A stretch of DNA of 64,000 bases from Bacillota bacterium. Lineage in GTDB: Bacteria > Bacillota > UBA4882 > UBA8346. The notes beneath the pieces are model-generated. The model saw nothing but the letters and a program-made list of their open reading frames with translations, made no database searches and was not told the DNA's origin. The stretch covers positions 1 through 64,000 of the forward strand of contig JAEWZY010000012.1 in NCBI GenBank assembly GCA_023394955.1, in the 5' to 3' direction. Positions 34,481 to 43,281 of the stretch are shown here, in pieces (position 1 is the first letter of the stretch; each line of letters opens with the position of its first letter). Position numbers and translations under genes: made by a program.

Positions 34481-36838
34481 TTACTCCCTTTTCAACTCCA
34501 CCACCGTCGCTCCCAGCCCGCCCTCGTTCTGTTCGGCGAAAGCATAGGATTTAACCACCGGGTTCCCTTTTAAATATTGTTGCACCGCTTGCCGGAGCGC
34601 GCCGGTGCCTTTGCCGTGGATTACCCGGAACCGGTTCAGTCCGGCCAAAATTGCCTGATCGAGATATTTTTCAAGCTGATAAAGACCTTCATCGATGGTC
34701 ATCCCGCGGAGACTGATTTCGGCTGTGATCCTCTGGGCCGTTTCCAGTCCGGTCACGCCGGACTTACGGAGGGGACGGGAAATTTTCGCTTTTTCCTCAG
34801 TAACCGGCTCCAGATCATTAAAAGCCAGACTAGCCTTGATTATTCCCATTTGAACCAGGGCGCCCTCATTGCCGATCTCCAAAACCGTGCCGGTTTGATC
34901 CAGGGAACGGGACTTGACCCCCATCCCGACCTTTAAACTTTCGGGACTGAAGATGCTCTCTTCTTTGGGGGTGGCGGTGATTCGTTCCAAATGCTCCAAT
35001 TCAGCCCCGATTTTCTGCCGGGCGGTATTGACGATCCCGGCCAGTTGTTCCGGGGGCGCTTCTCTCAATTTTCGGAGCAGATTCTCACTCTCCCGCCTGG
35101 CCTCAAGCAAAACCTCCCGCGCTTCCTGCCTGGCTTGGCGGAGCAGTTCTTCCTTCTCCCGTTTGAACTTAGCCAATTCCTCTTCATATTGCCGCCGGTC
35201 TTTTTCGATCCTTAACCGATCCGCCTCGATGGCCATCCGGTCTTCCCTGGCTCTCCTCCGATCGGTCTCGATCTGTCGCAACATCTCCTCGACTTTGGCT
35301 TCTTCGGCTGAAATATAACTCCGGGCATTCTGCACCAAAAATTCGGGCAAGCCCAGCTTTAAAGCGATCTCAAAAGCCTGACTGCTCCCGGGCAATCCGG
35401 TAAGCAAATGATAAGTCGGCTGCAAGGTTTCAATATCGAATTCCACCGCGGCGTTGCAAATCCCGTTGGTTTTGTAAGCGAAAACCTTGAGTTCGCTGTA
35501 ATGGGTAGTAGCTACCGTCCTTACTCCCAGTTGGTGCAAGTGGGTCAAAATACTCATGGCTAAAGCCGCGCCTTCGGCGGGGTCAGTCCCCGCCCCCAGC
35601 TCGTCAAGGAGGACCAGGCAATCGGGGCCTTGGGCGCCATCGATTATCTTGACGATTTGAGTCAGATGCGACGAAAAAGTGGATAAACTCTGTTCGATAC
35701 TCTGCTCGTCGCCGATATCGCAAAAGACCTTATTAAAAACCCCAATCTTCGAACCGGAATCGACCGGGATGTGCAAACCCGACTGGGCCATTAGAGTCAG
35801 AAGCCCGACAGTCTTTAAGGTGACCGTCTTCCCCCCGGTATTGGGCCCGGTGATTACCATAGTATGATAATCCTGCCCTAAAGTAACGGTGATTGGCACC
35901 ACTTTTCCGGTCAACAACGGATGTTTGGCGTTATATAATTGGACCCCCCCGCCGGAATTCAGGAGCGGTTCAGTCCCATGAACCGTCAAACTATACCGGC
36001 CTTTGGCAAAAGCCAAATCCAGCCGGGTCAAAATATTGAGGGCCGTTTTCAGCTGTTCGGCAATTTCTTTAACCTTTCCGGAGAGCTCTTTTAAAATCCG
36101 GCCGACTTCCTGAGCGGCTTCGGCTTCGATAATCCGCAACTGATTGTTCAATTCCACCACCGCCATGGGCTCGATAAACAGGGTCGCCCCGCTGGAGGAC
36201 TGATCATGAACTATCCCTTGGAAGAGAGAACGATACTCCTGTTTGACGGGGATCACATAGCGGTCGTTCCGCAGCGAAACAATGGCTTCTTGGAGATATT
36301 TGGAGTTCTCCGCGGACTTAACCATCGAATCTAGCTTTTCCCGGACCCGGCTCTGGTTTACTTTGATTTGAGACCGGAGTGAGCGCAATTTGGGGCTAGC
36401 GCTGTCCAGCACCTCCCCTTCGGGGCTAAGGCACCGTTCCAGCTCCCGCTCCAAGCCAGGGAAGACCGCCAGCCTTCCGCCCCACTCCGGCAAAATAATC
36501 AAGGAATTATCGGTCCCGGTCAGAAATTCCCGCATCAACCGGGAACCCCGGAGGGTGGAGCCAATCTCCAATAGTTCTTGCACCGCCAGAGTACCGCCAA
36601 TTGAAGCTTTCTTTAATGAATCCCGGATATCGAAGATTCCCCCTAGCGGAACTCGGTCGGAATCAACCAGCAGTTGGACTGTTTCCGAGGTGATTTGCTG
36701 CGCTTCCCGGATCGCCGTTAAATCGGCCAGAGGGCGGAGTTCCCGAACTAATTCCTTCCCCATGACCGTGGCTGCATAGTCCATGACTTTCGAGATAATT
36801 TTATTAAATTCCAGAGTCTTTATGGCCCGATCGAACAA
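34481..36838 (-). CDS. mutS2: Endonuclease MutS2
   Basis: 785 residues, TTG start with GAAGG seven bases upstream. Core/lever region, then the ATPase with Walker A ITGPNTGGKTVTLK, Walker B CLVLLDELGAGTDPAEG and TTHYSELK. A long coiled coil (about 510-600, rich in Glu/Arg) precedes a KOW-like segment and the C-terminal Smr nuclease domain (EISLRGMTIDEGLYQLEKYL, FRVIHGKGTGALR). MutS2 acts in anti-recombination and in rescue of collided ribosomes rather than in mismatch repair. Length is normal and all motifs are intact. Confidence 0.95.
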   Translation of the reverse strand: MFDRAIKTLEFNKIISKVMDYAATVMGKELVRELRPLADLTAIREAQQITSETVQLLVDSDRVPLGGIFDIRDSLKKASIGGTLAVQELLEIGSTLRGSRLMREFLTGTDNSLIILPEWGGRLAVFPGLERELERCLSPEGEVLDSASPKLRSLRSQIKVNQSRVREKLDSMVKSAENSKYLQEAIVSLRNDRYVIPVKQEYRSLFQGIVHDQSSSGATLFIEPMAVVELNNQLRIIEAEAAQEVGRILKELSGKVKEIAEQLKTALNILTRLDLAFAKGRYSLTVHGTEPLLNSGGGVQLYNAKHPLLTGKVVPITVTLGQDYHTMVITGPNTGGKTVTLKTVGLLTLMAQSGLHIPVDSGSKIGVFNKVFCDIGDEQSIEQSLSTFSSHLTQIVKIIDGAQGPDCLVLLDELGAGTDPAEGAALAMSILTHLHQLGVRTVATTHYSELKVFAYKTNGICNAAVEFDIETLQPTYHLLTGLPGSSQAFEIALKLGLPEFLVQNARSYISAEEAKVEEMLRQIETDRRRAREDRMAIEADRLRIEKDRRQYEEELAKFKREKEELLRQARQEAREVLLEARRESENLLRKLREAPPEQLAGIVNTARQKIGAELEHLERITATPKEESIFSPESLKVGMGVKSRSLDQTGTVLEIGNEGALVQMGIIKASLAFNDLEPVTEEKAKISRPLRKSGVTGLETAQRITAEISLRGMTIDEGLYQLEKYLDQAILAGLNRFRVIHGKGTGALRQAVQQYLKGNPVVKSYAFAEQNEGGLGATVVELKRE

Positions 36839-37083
36839 TTCGAAACCTTCTTTCGTTTCGTTTCAACAATATCTCCATAATTATAGATAAATTTCAGGAA
36901 GTTTGCAAGGAGGGCTCCGGCTGACTTTTTGTCCAATTTGTTTAGAATTTGTTTAGTGCCATCAATCTATAATGAAAACAAGGTTTCTTTTAACCGCAAA
37001 AGGAGGTGTGTTAAAAAAGATTATAATGGTAAACCCATTTTAATTATTAAGGTGACAGATAAAAAACTATTAGGAGTGAAAAA

Positions 37084-38193
37084 ATGAATCTCGGCAAAAA
37101 CATTCAACAAAGCTTCGACTTATATCTCAAAAATTTTGGAACACTCTTGCTCGCTTGCTTAATCGCTGGAATAATCTCTACGGTCTCTATTGGTATCTTA
37201 GCCGGTCCATTGTGCGGAGGCGTTTTGGCGCTCGGACTGAAACTGCTAAGGGGTGAAAAAGGAGAATTAAATGAAATTTTCGCCCATTTTCGTCAATTTC
37301 TTCCGACTTTGATTGCAACCCTGTTGCTTTGGACAGCTACTCTAATTTTCTGGATTATCGGAATAGTACCGGTTATCGGCTGGCTAATCAATCTGGCCGT
37401 TGGGCCGGCTTTAGCTCTCCTTTATTTCCTGACCATCAGCTTTATCGTCGATCAGAAAATGCGGCCGTTGGAAGCGGTAAAACGAAGCATCGATTGCTTG
37501 GCTGCCGAACCGATCCAGCTTTGGCTTTATAGTTTAGCTATAATGATCTTAGGTGGGCTTGGCTCCATTATCTTCGTGATCGGCGTCATTCTAACCATGC
37601 CTTTGGGAATAGCGGGAATGGCTGTCGCTTATCAACAGCTTTCTTTAAAAGAAACCGTTTTATTCAAACCGGAAAAACAAAAACTCCGCATCGCCGGTAT
37701 CGCTTTGGCAACGCTGTTGGTTATTGGAGTTGTATGTCTAGGCATTGGATCGGGACGGAGTTCTTCCCGAGGTCGAGGCGCCGGCCTTGCTTCTAAAATT
37801 TTAAGCGGCGTCACCGGGCAAAAAGTTGAGATCGATGAGCAAGGCAATGATCTTAAAAATATTAAAATCGGCAATATGAGTTTCGGTACAGGCCTTCCCG
37901 AGAACTTTCCCAAAGACATTCCGATTTATCCCGATGCCGAGGTCGGCGGTTTCTTAGGCGGTAAGGACGGGGCAGTCTCCGGTTCTACCATCACTCTCAC
38001 ATCCAAAGCTTCGGCTTCCGATATTTTTGATTATTACAAAACCAACTTAGAGAATAAAGGCTGGATCGTCACCACCAGCAACCTTGGCGAGTTGAAGATG
38101 GTTAATTTTCAAAAAGAACAACGCGCCGGCGTAATCACCATTGCTTCCGGAGATTCCCAATGCGATATTTTAATTGGAATTACTTCCGAATAA
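37084..38193 (+). CDS. Membrane protein with C-terminal extracellular domain
   Basis: 369 residues, ATG with AGGAGTG upstream. About five hydrophobic helices in residues 15-225 (LLLACLIAGIISTVSIGIL, LIATLLLWTATLIFWIIGIVPVIGWLI, LAIMILGGLGSIIFVIGVILTMPLG, AGIALATLLVIGVVCLGIG), a DUF975-like arrangement. A Gly/Ser/Arg linker leads to a folded domain (PENFPKDIPIYPDAEV...ASDIFDYYKTNLENKGW) found on secreted proteins of anaerobes. Function unknown. The following CsgG-like gene starts 23 bases after its stop, so they form an operon. Confidence 0.7.
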   Translation: MNLGKNIQQSFDLYLKNFGTLLLACLIAGIISTVSIGILAGPLCGGVLALGLKLLRGEKGELNEIFAHFRQFLPTLIATLLLWTATLIFWIIGIVPVIGWLINLAVGPALALLYFLTISFIVDQKMRPLEAVKRSIDCLAAEPIQLWLYSLAIMILGGLGSIIFVIGVILTMPLGIAGMAVAYQQLSLKETVLFKPEKQKLRIAGIALATLLVIGVVCLGIGSGRSSSRGRGAGLASKILSGVTGQKVEIDEQGNDLKNIKIGNMSFGTGLPENFPKDIPIYPDAEVGGFLGGKDGAVSGSTITLTSKASASDIFDYYKTNLENKGWIVTTSNLGELKMVNFQKEQRAGVITIASGDSQCDILIGITSE

Positions 38194-38215
38194 TAGCTTT
38201 ATTAGGAGGTTCATT

Positions 38216-39169
38216 ATGAAACGAAAATTATGTCTGTTTTTTTTAACGCTATTAACCTTTACCTCTCTGGCATTTCCAGTTTCAGGCGCTGAAAAACTTT
38301 ATAAAATCGCCGTCCTTCCTTTTGACGACGGTTCGATTCAAGACCGTTGGTGGGATGAAGGTAACTGGGACGTCGGCAAAGGCATCTCCGACGAATTCGT
38401 TACCGAATTTCTAAAAACTAAAAAGTTTCGTCTCATTGAGCGGGAACAAATTGACAAAGTACTGGAAGAGCAAGATTTTGGTGAGAGCGGTCGTGTTGAT
38501 ACCAGAAGCGCGGCTAAAATAGGTAAAATATTGGGCGTCCAATATCTAGTGATGGGCCGGGTTACCGAATTCAGTTTAAAATCTTCCGGAGTAAGCGGAT
38601 TGAGCCTCAAAAAGGGTGTCGGGTTGGGAGTAAAAAGTACCAATGCCATAGTGGCCATTGATGCCCGTCTGGTTGACGCCACCAGCGCCGAGATTATTAC
38701 CAGTGTAACCGGTAAAGGTAGTAAGCGAAGTACCAACCTCTCGGTAGCGGTAGATTGGGAAGCTGTCTCTTTCGGCAGTGATGAATTTCGCGCAACCAAT
38801 CTGGGTGTCGCCATGCGTGAGGCAGTAGCTTCGGCAGCCCAACAACTATCCGATACGGCCTACAACAGCGGTCGGGGATCCGCTCAACCGGCAAAGTTGA
38901 CCGGAACTGTTGCCTATGCTTCCGGAAATAGAGTAATTATTAATATCGGTTCGGACTCCGGTATCAAACCGGAAACGGTCTTCGTAGTCCGCCGGGTGCT
39001 GGACGTTGTCAAAGACCCTGATACCAATGAGGTCATCGACGAAGTGACCGAAGCGGTGGCTGAGATCAAAGTAACCGAAGTCAAGGAGAAATCTGCAACT
39101 TGCACTATCCTAAAGAAATTAAGCTCTGATTATCAGATAGCGGTTGGAGACAAGGTAGAACAGAAGTGA
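38216..39169 (+). CDS. CsgG-like secreted protein with FlgT-type C-terminal domain
   Basis: 317 residues from the ATG at 38216, behind AGGAGG. Signal peptide MKRKLCLFFLTLLTFTSLAF. Residues about 25-225 follow the CsgG/HfaB pattern (KIAVLPFDDGS, FRLIEREQIDKVLEEQDFGESG, AAKIGKILGVQYLVMGRVTEF, DARLVDATSAEII). The C-terminal part GTVAYASGNRVIINIGSDSG...KPETVFVV resembles the FlgT C-terminal domain. In a single-membrane cell a curli pore role is unlikely; an envelope scaffold or sensor role is an inference. Operon with the preceding membrane protein. Confidence 0.75.
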   Translation: MKRKLCLFFLTLLTFTSLAFPVSGAEKLYKIAVLPFDDGSIQDRWWDEGNWDVGKGISDEFVTEFLKTKKFRLIEREQIDKVLEEQDFGESGRVDTRSAAKIGKILGVQYLVMGRVTEFSLKSSGVSGLSLKKGVGLGVKSTNAIVAIDARLVDATSAEIITSVTGKGSKRSTNLSVAVDWEAVSFGSDEFRATNLGVAMREAVASAAQQLSDTAYNSGRGSAQPAKLTGTVAYASGNRVIINIGSDSGIKPETVFVVRRVLDVVKDPDTNEVIDEVTEAVAEIKVTEVKEKSATCTILKKLSSDYQIAVGDKVEQK

Positions 39170-39257
39170 AGATTGAACTCCCTAGCCACGCCACTTTTAC
39201 CAAAATGAAGCAGAAGCTTGGACTGCCCTAAGAATAATAATGAAGGAAGTGTTTTTT

Positions 39258-39812
39258 ATGAAACAAAAATATACCTTGCTTTTACTAGGTCTCTTGTTTG
39301 CAAGCGCTCTTATTGTAGGCTGTGGTGGTGGAAATGGTGGAAGCGGTAATACACCTGATGGAAATTGGTTGGTTGGAACCTGGGAAGGTTTAATCCCCTC
39401 TAGACCGGAAGGATGGGGGGAAGGAGACTTCGAAGGTTATCCAATCTCCATCAGAGTCCTATCTAACCCAGTTAAAGCTGAAATAAACGGGATTGAGGTT
39501 GTTTCGTATTCAGGATCGATAACTTTCGATGGCGTTACATATAATTTTAATCCACCGCAAGGCTCAGACCCGCTTAATAATTTTTTTATTTGGAGTTATC
39601 TGGAGCCAAGCGTAACTTTATATGTTTCTAGACCTACTCCCTTACATCCGCTGGTAATCAATCTCTGGACCGACGAAGAATCTCAATCAATAACCTCTAC
39701 CAGCCTTAAATGCGACTGGGAAATCCAAATTCCTGATAGCCAAGGTGAGAATGTTCAATCTGATGGTAATTCAGGAATACCCAATTACCATATCATTTTG
39801 AATAAACAATAA
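39258..39812 (+). CDS. Small lipoprotein
   Basis: 184 residues from the ATG at 39258 (GGAAGTG upstream; the ATG at 39240 lacks a site). Signal MKQKYTLLLLGLLFASALIVG then lipobox Cys followed by a Gly-rich spacer. The mature domain (WLVGTWEGLIPSRPEGW, YPISIRVLSNPVKAEI) is a beta-rich, lipocalin-like or calycin-like fold by eye. No known family recognised. A terminator follows at 39846-39880. Confidence 0.65.
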   Translation: MKQKYTLLLLGLLFASALIVGCGGGNGGSGNTPDGNWLVGTWEGLIPSRPEGWGEGDFEGYPISIRVLSNPVKAEINGIEVVSYSGSITFDGVTYNFNPPQGSDPLNNFFIWSYLEPSVTLYVSRPTPLHPLVINLWTDEESQSITSTSLKCDWEIQIPDSQGENVQSDGNSGIPNYHIILNKQ

Positions 39813-39845
39813 TCTTTCTTTTTACAGTATCAGCTCTTTTACACT

Positions 39846-39882
39846 AAAAGCAACTGGTAAGATAGACGGTTGCTTTTACCTT
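39846..39882 (+). terminator. Intrinsic terminator after the small lipoprotein
   Basis: AAAAGCAAC (39846-39854) pairs with GTTGCTTTT (39869-39877), followed by ACCTTTT. Confidence 0.7.
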
Positions 39883-39967
39883 TTCCGGGTTTTTAAACGC
39901 ATCGGAGGTTGACGCGGACGACTATCTTTCTCGGCCCACCACAGCACCGTCTAAAATTTAGCAAAGG

Positions 39968-40001
39968 AATTCGAAAATTTCTCTAGAGAAATTTTCGAAT
40001 T
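39968..40001. repeat. Perfect 34-bp palindrome without spacer
   Basis: AATTCGAAAATTTCTCT is followed directly by its exact reverse complement (centre between 39984 and 39985). It starts a run of degenerate 21-base units with the core AGAGAATTTT or similar that continues to about 40070. No gene covers it. Confidence 0.8.
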
Positions 40002-40194
40002 TGACCAGAGAATTTTTGGATTAAGCCAAGCAATTTTAAAATTTGGTCGGAGGGATTTTGAAACTCACATTTCGCACCCTTCTACCCAGAGTGGATTACA
40101 GGTTAAAGGGAAATAATATTCTGTCAAAACTATGCAGAGATGAAGATGCATTATAAGGATATTAACGTAAATACTTAACTATTGATCGCCAATT

Positions 40195-41469
40195 TTAATG
40201 ATTGTCAAGATCACATAATTCTTTATAAAATGCTGCAATCTCGAAAGAAGGCCGTAAATCCAATTCTGCTAAAATGGTTTGGGTAAAAACAGCATAATGC
40301 TCTTTTATAGCCGATAGATCACCCATTCCGGCAAGGGCTGTTAATAATAAACGCAACACTTTTTCCGAATACGGTTTTAACGTCATCAGTTGGCGTAAAT
40401 GAATCACAGCCTGTGAATACATCTTATTTTGCAGATAATAAACGGCTAACTCTTGTTTCAACTCGCTGAGTATATTTTTCAGTCCCTCTTGAACCGGGAT
40501 TACCCATTGATAGTCGAGATCCTCTAAATAATCGCCCCGGTAAAGTCTTACAGCTGTTTCCAATTCATTGGCCAAAGCGCCGGTCATTGGTTTTTTCAAA
40601 GCTGAATGCGCCACTTCTTCAAATTTATTCCGGTCGATCAGGATACTTCCGGGCCGGAGCTGATAACGTTTAGCGCCGTAAGTAATGATTTCTTTATCCG
40701 TTAATTGTTGCAAGTGTCGGCGTAAATAATAGAGAGTAGTGTGAAACACAGCGGAAGCTTTAGCAAGATTAAGATTCGGCCACAGATCCTCCAAGATTTG
40801 ATCGGTACTTACCGGTTTATCTTGGTGGGCAAGATATGCCAAGAGGTCACGGGATTTAACAGTCCGCCAACTGGTTGCGTCAAGTCCTTCACTCCCGTGG
40901 AAGACCTGGAATGGCCCGAACATTTGGATTTGGAAAAGATACGAACCAGCTTCCTCTGGAGATACCGCTTTTTGTTTTAAACCGGATTTTTCGAGCTTCA
41001 GAGGTTTAATAGTTCCTAACGCCGGATCGCTACTGTTCAGCGATGGCATATTCATTTTATTTAATAACGCCGCTGAGTTTTCCAGCCGTTTCTTGGCTTC
41101 CCCATGCTCCCCGTTCTCCATTAAAATCGCGCTTAAGATCATCTCACAAATGGGTGTAATCATCCCCCCTTGTGATAGAGCCTCCTGAAAGGCCTCTTCT
41201 CCGATGGTCAACGCTTCAACCTTCCGTCCCTTCTTGGAATATAACAACGCTAAAAATGAACGGTTAAGAATATTAAAATACCGGTCGCTTCTCATTTGCT
41301 GGGCTGCTTCAAGGCCGCGCCGGAAATAATATTCGGCTAAATCAAAAGCGGCATACTGGGTATGTATAGAGGCGCGTTGGCTATATGCTGACGATAGGGT
41401 ATCCGACAGTCCCACATTTTCAATACAGGCTTTACTTTTATTCCTTACATTGTTTCTATAAAAATCCAT
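40195..41469 (-). CDS. BTAD-domain transcriptional regulator (SARP-like), no ATPase
   Basis: 424 residues, ATG with GGGAGG ten bases upstream. TPR-like helices fill residues 1-130. An OmpR-like winged helix follows (IQMFGPFQVFHG, WRTVKSRDLLAYLAHQDKPVSTDQILEDLWP, AKASAVFHTTLYYLRRHLQQ), then the bacterial transcriptional activation domain (ILIDRNKFEEVAHSAL, LYRGDYLEDLDYQWVIPVQEGL) to the C-terminus. It resembles the C-terminal half of the large MalT-like ATPase/BTAD regulators, with the ATPase part missing. It is divergent from the solute-binding protein gene across an array of repeats, which suggests it regulates that gene. Confidence 0.8.
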   Translation of the reverse strand: MDFYRNNVRNKSKACIENVGLSDTLSSAYSQRASIHTQYAAFDLAEYYFRRGLEAAQQMRSDRYFNILNRSFLALLYSKKGRKVEALTIGEEAFQEALSQGGMITPICEMILSAILMENGEHGEAKKRLENSAALLNKMNMPSLNSSDPALGTIKPLKLEKSGLKQKAVSPEEAGSYLFQIQMFGPFQVFHGSEGLDATSWRTVKSRDLLAYLAHQDKPVSTDQILEDLWPNLNLAKASAVFHTTLYYLRRHLQQLTDKEIITYGAKRYQLRPGSILIDRNKFEEVAHSALKKPMTGALANELETAVRLYRGDYLEDLDYQWVIPVQEGLKNILSELKQELAVYYLQNKMYSQAVIHLRQLMTLKPYSEKVLRLLLTALAGMGDLSAIKEHYAVFTQTILAELDLRPSFEIAAFYKELCDLDNH

Positions 41470-41888
41470 TTATTATTGTCCTCCCAAACCGGGATGTAGC
41501 AGTATATATGATTGACTTAGTTAAATTTATTGATAAAATAGAAATAGCAAAGTCTTCCTGTTGCTGCTGAAATATGAACGATTAGTCTTTGATTCTCTGC
41601 CTTTACTATACAGCGTAATCTGTTTTCTATAATCACCCGAAGGGTGATTGCGGTTCTAAAACAGGGGTGATTTTTGGGGTGATTTTCTTATTTATATAAA
41701 TTGCAACATATTTATATAAATTAAAATGAATTTTGTTTCTACTTTTCCATCCCTAAGCCATGGATGGAAAAGAGAAAAGAGAAAATTACTGTATTTATTT
41801 CAATTTATGAATCAAGGAAAATATGTCGCAAAAATCCGCGCGCGTCTGAAGATGTTATTGCAACATATTTTAATGGAGGCGATTCCCG
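41470..41888. promoter_or_regulatory. Divergent regulatory region with repeat array
   Basis: No gene seen in 419 bases. Contents: inverted AATCACCC/GGGTGATT (41631-41649), further GGGTGATT copies at 41665 and 41677, two ATTTATATAAAT palindromes at 41690 and 41710 (20 bp apart), and two copies of TTGCAACATATTT at 41701 and 41858. SARP-type regulators bind short direct repeats phased by about 11 bp, so the BTAD protein is a candidate ligand. Confidence 0.55.
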
Positions 41889-43253
41889 TTGCGGAAGAGG
41901 TTTATCCAAATGATACTAGTCGTTATGCTGCTGCTTTATTCGCTCACTGGCTGTGACGGTGTAAAGCTGGATCCGAAACATCCGGTGACCATCACCATGT
42001 GGCACAACTATGGCGGCCAGATGCAGAGCGTTATGGACGAACTGATTGACGAGTTTAACAGCGCCCTTGGGCGGAAGAAAGGCGTCATTATCAGTGTGAC
42101 TTCCATTTCCGCTTCTAAAGATATCGAGAAAAAACTATCAATGATCGTCGCAGGCGACCCCGGCGCGCCGGATATGCCGGACATCGTAACCGCCTATCCC
42201 AAAACTGCCCTGATCCTATCGGAACATGGACTTTTGGCGCCCCTGGACGACCAATTCTCCAGTGAAGAGCTCAAGGCGTATTTGCCCCAATTTATTGAGG
42301 AAGGCGGACTACCTGACGGTAAGTTGTATGTATTCCCCATAGCGAAGTCCACTGAAGTTTTGTTTGTCAATCAAACTCTGTTTGACCGCTTTTCCGCCGC
42401 CACCGGCGTTAAGCTTGCCGATCTTTTCACCTTTGAAGGGATCGCGGAAGCGGCGATCGAGTATTACAAGTGGACCGATTCTCTGACGCCTAATAGAGCA
42501 AATGACGGCAAGGCGTTTTATACAGCTGATTCCTGGTTCAACATCGCCCAAGTGGGAATAGCTCAAATGGGAGGTCAATTTGTAAGCCGGGACCGTCTGA
42601 ACGTCGACTCGGACGATTTCCGGCGTATTTGGAATTTCGCCGTACCGCCCACCCTCGCGGGTGGTTACGCTGTCACCAACGGCTATTCCTCCGACCTGTC
42701 CAAGACAGGTGAAATCGTCTGCTCTACCGGATCGACAGCGGGAATCCTATTTTACGGCGACAACATTACTTACCCTGATAACACCATCGAGGCAACTACC
42801 TATACCGTTTTGCCCTATCCGATCTTTAAGGGTGGTAAAAAGTTTGCCTTGCAACGCGGCGCGGGCATGTGTGTCGCGCGTTCTTCGCCCAAAAAGGAAT
42901 ATGCCGCTGCGCTGTTTTTAAAATGGTTTACCCAGCCGGAGCAGAATATGCGCTTTGTTTCGTCCACCGGTTACCTGCCCGTAACTAAAAAAGCCTTTGA
43001 AAACAACATGAAACAAGAGATTAAAACGGCGAAAAACGCTAATCTGAAAAAACTACTAAGGGCGGCCACCCAAATGTACGGGGAATACACATTCATGATT
43101 CCACCCAACTATGAAAGTTTTGACAGTCTAAGTAAAGAATATGAAACAAATCTCAAGCAGGCCATGGGGGAAGGTCGGGCAAGAGTATTAAAGGGAAATA
43201 AAGCAGTATCGGATATCAGTGAAAACCTTTTAAGCACATTTCTAACTCATTGA
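41889..43253 (+). CDS. Extracellular solute-binding lipoprotein (family 1), orphan
   Basis: 454 residues, TTG start with GGAGG nine bases upstream. Signal MILVVMLLLYSLTGC with lipobox. The mature protein shows the sugar-ABC binding fold (VTITMWHNYGGQMQSVMDELIDEFN, ELKAYLPQFIEEGGLPDGKLYVFPI, AALFLKWFTQPEQNMRFV). No permease or ATPase gene adjoins it. It is followed after 28 bases by a membrane LuxR-type regulator, so it may present a ligand to that sensor rather than to a transporter. Confidence 0.85.
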   Translation: MRKRFIQMILVVMLLLYSLTGCDGVKLDPKHPVTITMWHNYGGQMQSVMDELIDEFNSALGRKKGVIISVTSISASKDIEKKLSMIVAGDPGAPDMPDIVTAYPKTALILSEHGLLAPLDDQFSSEELKAYLPQFIEEGGLPDGKLYVFPIAKSTEVLFVNQTLFDRFSAATGVKLADLFTFEGIAEAAIEYYKWTDSLTPNRANDGKAFYTADSWFNIAQVGIAQMGGQFVSRDRLNVDSDDFRRIWNFAVPPTLAGGYAVTNGYSSDLSKTGEIVCSTGSTAGILFYGDNITYPDNTIEATTYTVLPYPIFKGGKKFALQRGAGMCVARSSPKKEYAAALFLKWFTQPEQNMRFVSSTGYLPVTKKAFENNMKQEIKTAKNANLKKLLRAATQMYGEYTFMIPPNYESFDSLSKEYETNLKQAMGEGRARVLKGNKAVSDISENLLSTFLTH

Positions 43254-43281
43254 AAAGAAGCTACCGGGGAAAGGGAGAAAC

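Noticed and set aside
41726..41956. 76-codon frame upstream of the solute-binding protein
   Set aside because: It overlaps the real lipoprotein start in another frame and lacks a ribosome binding site.
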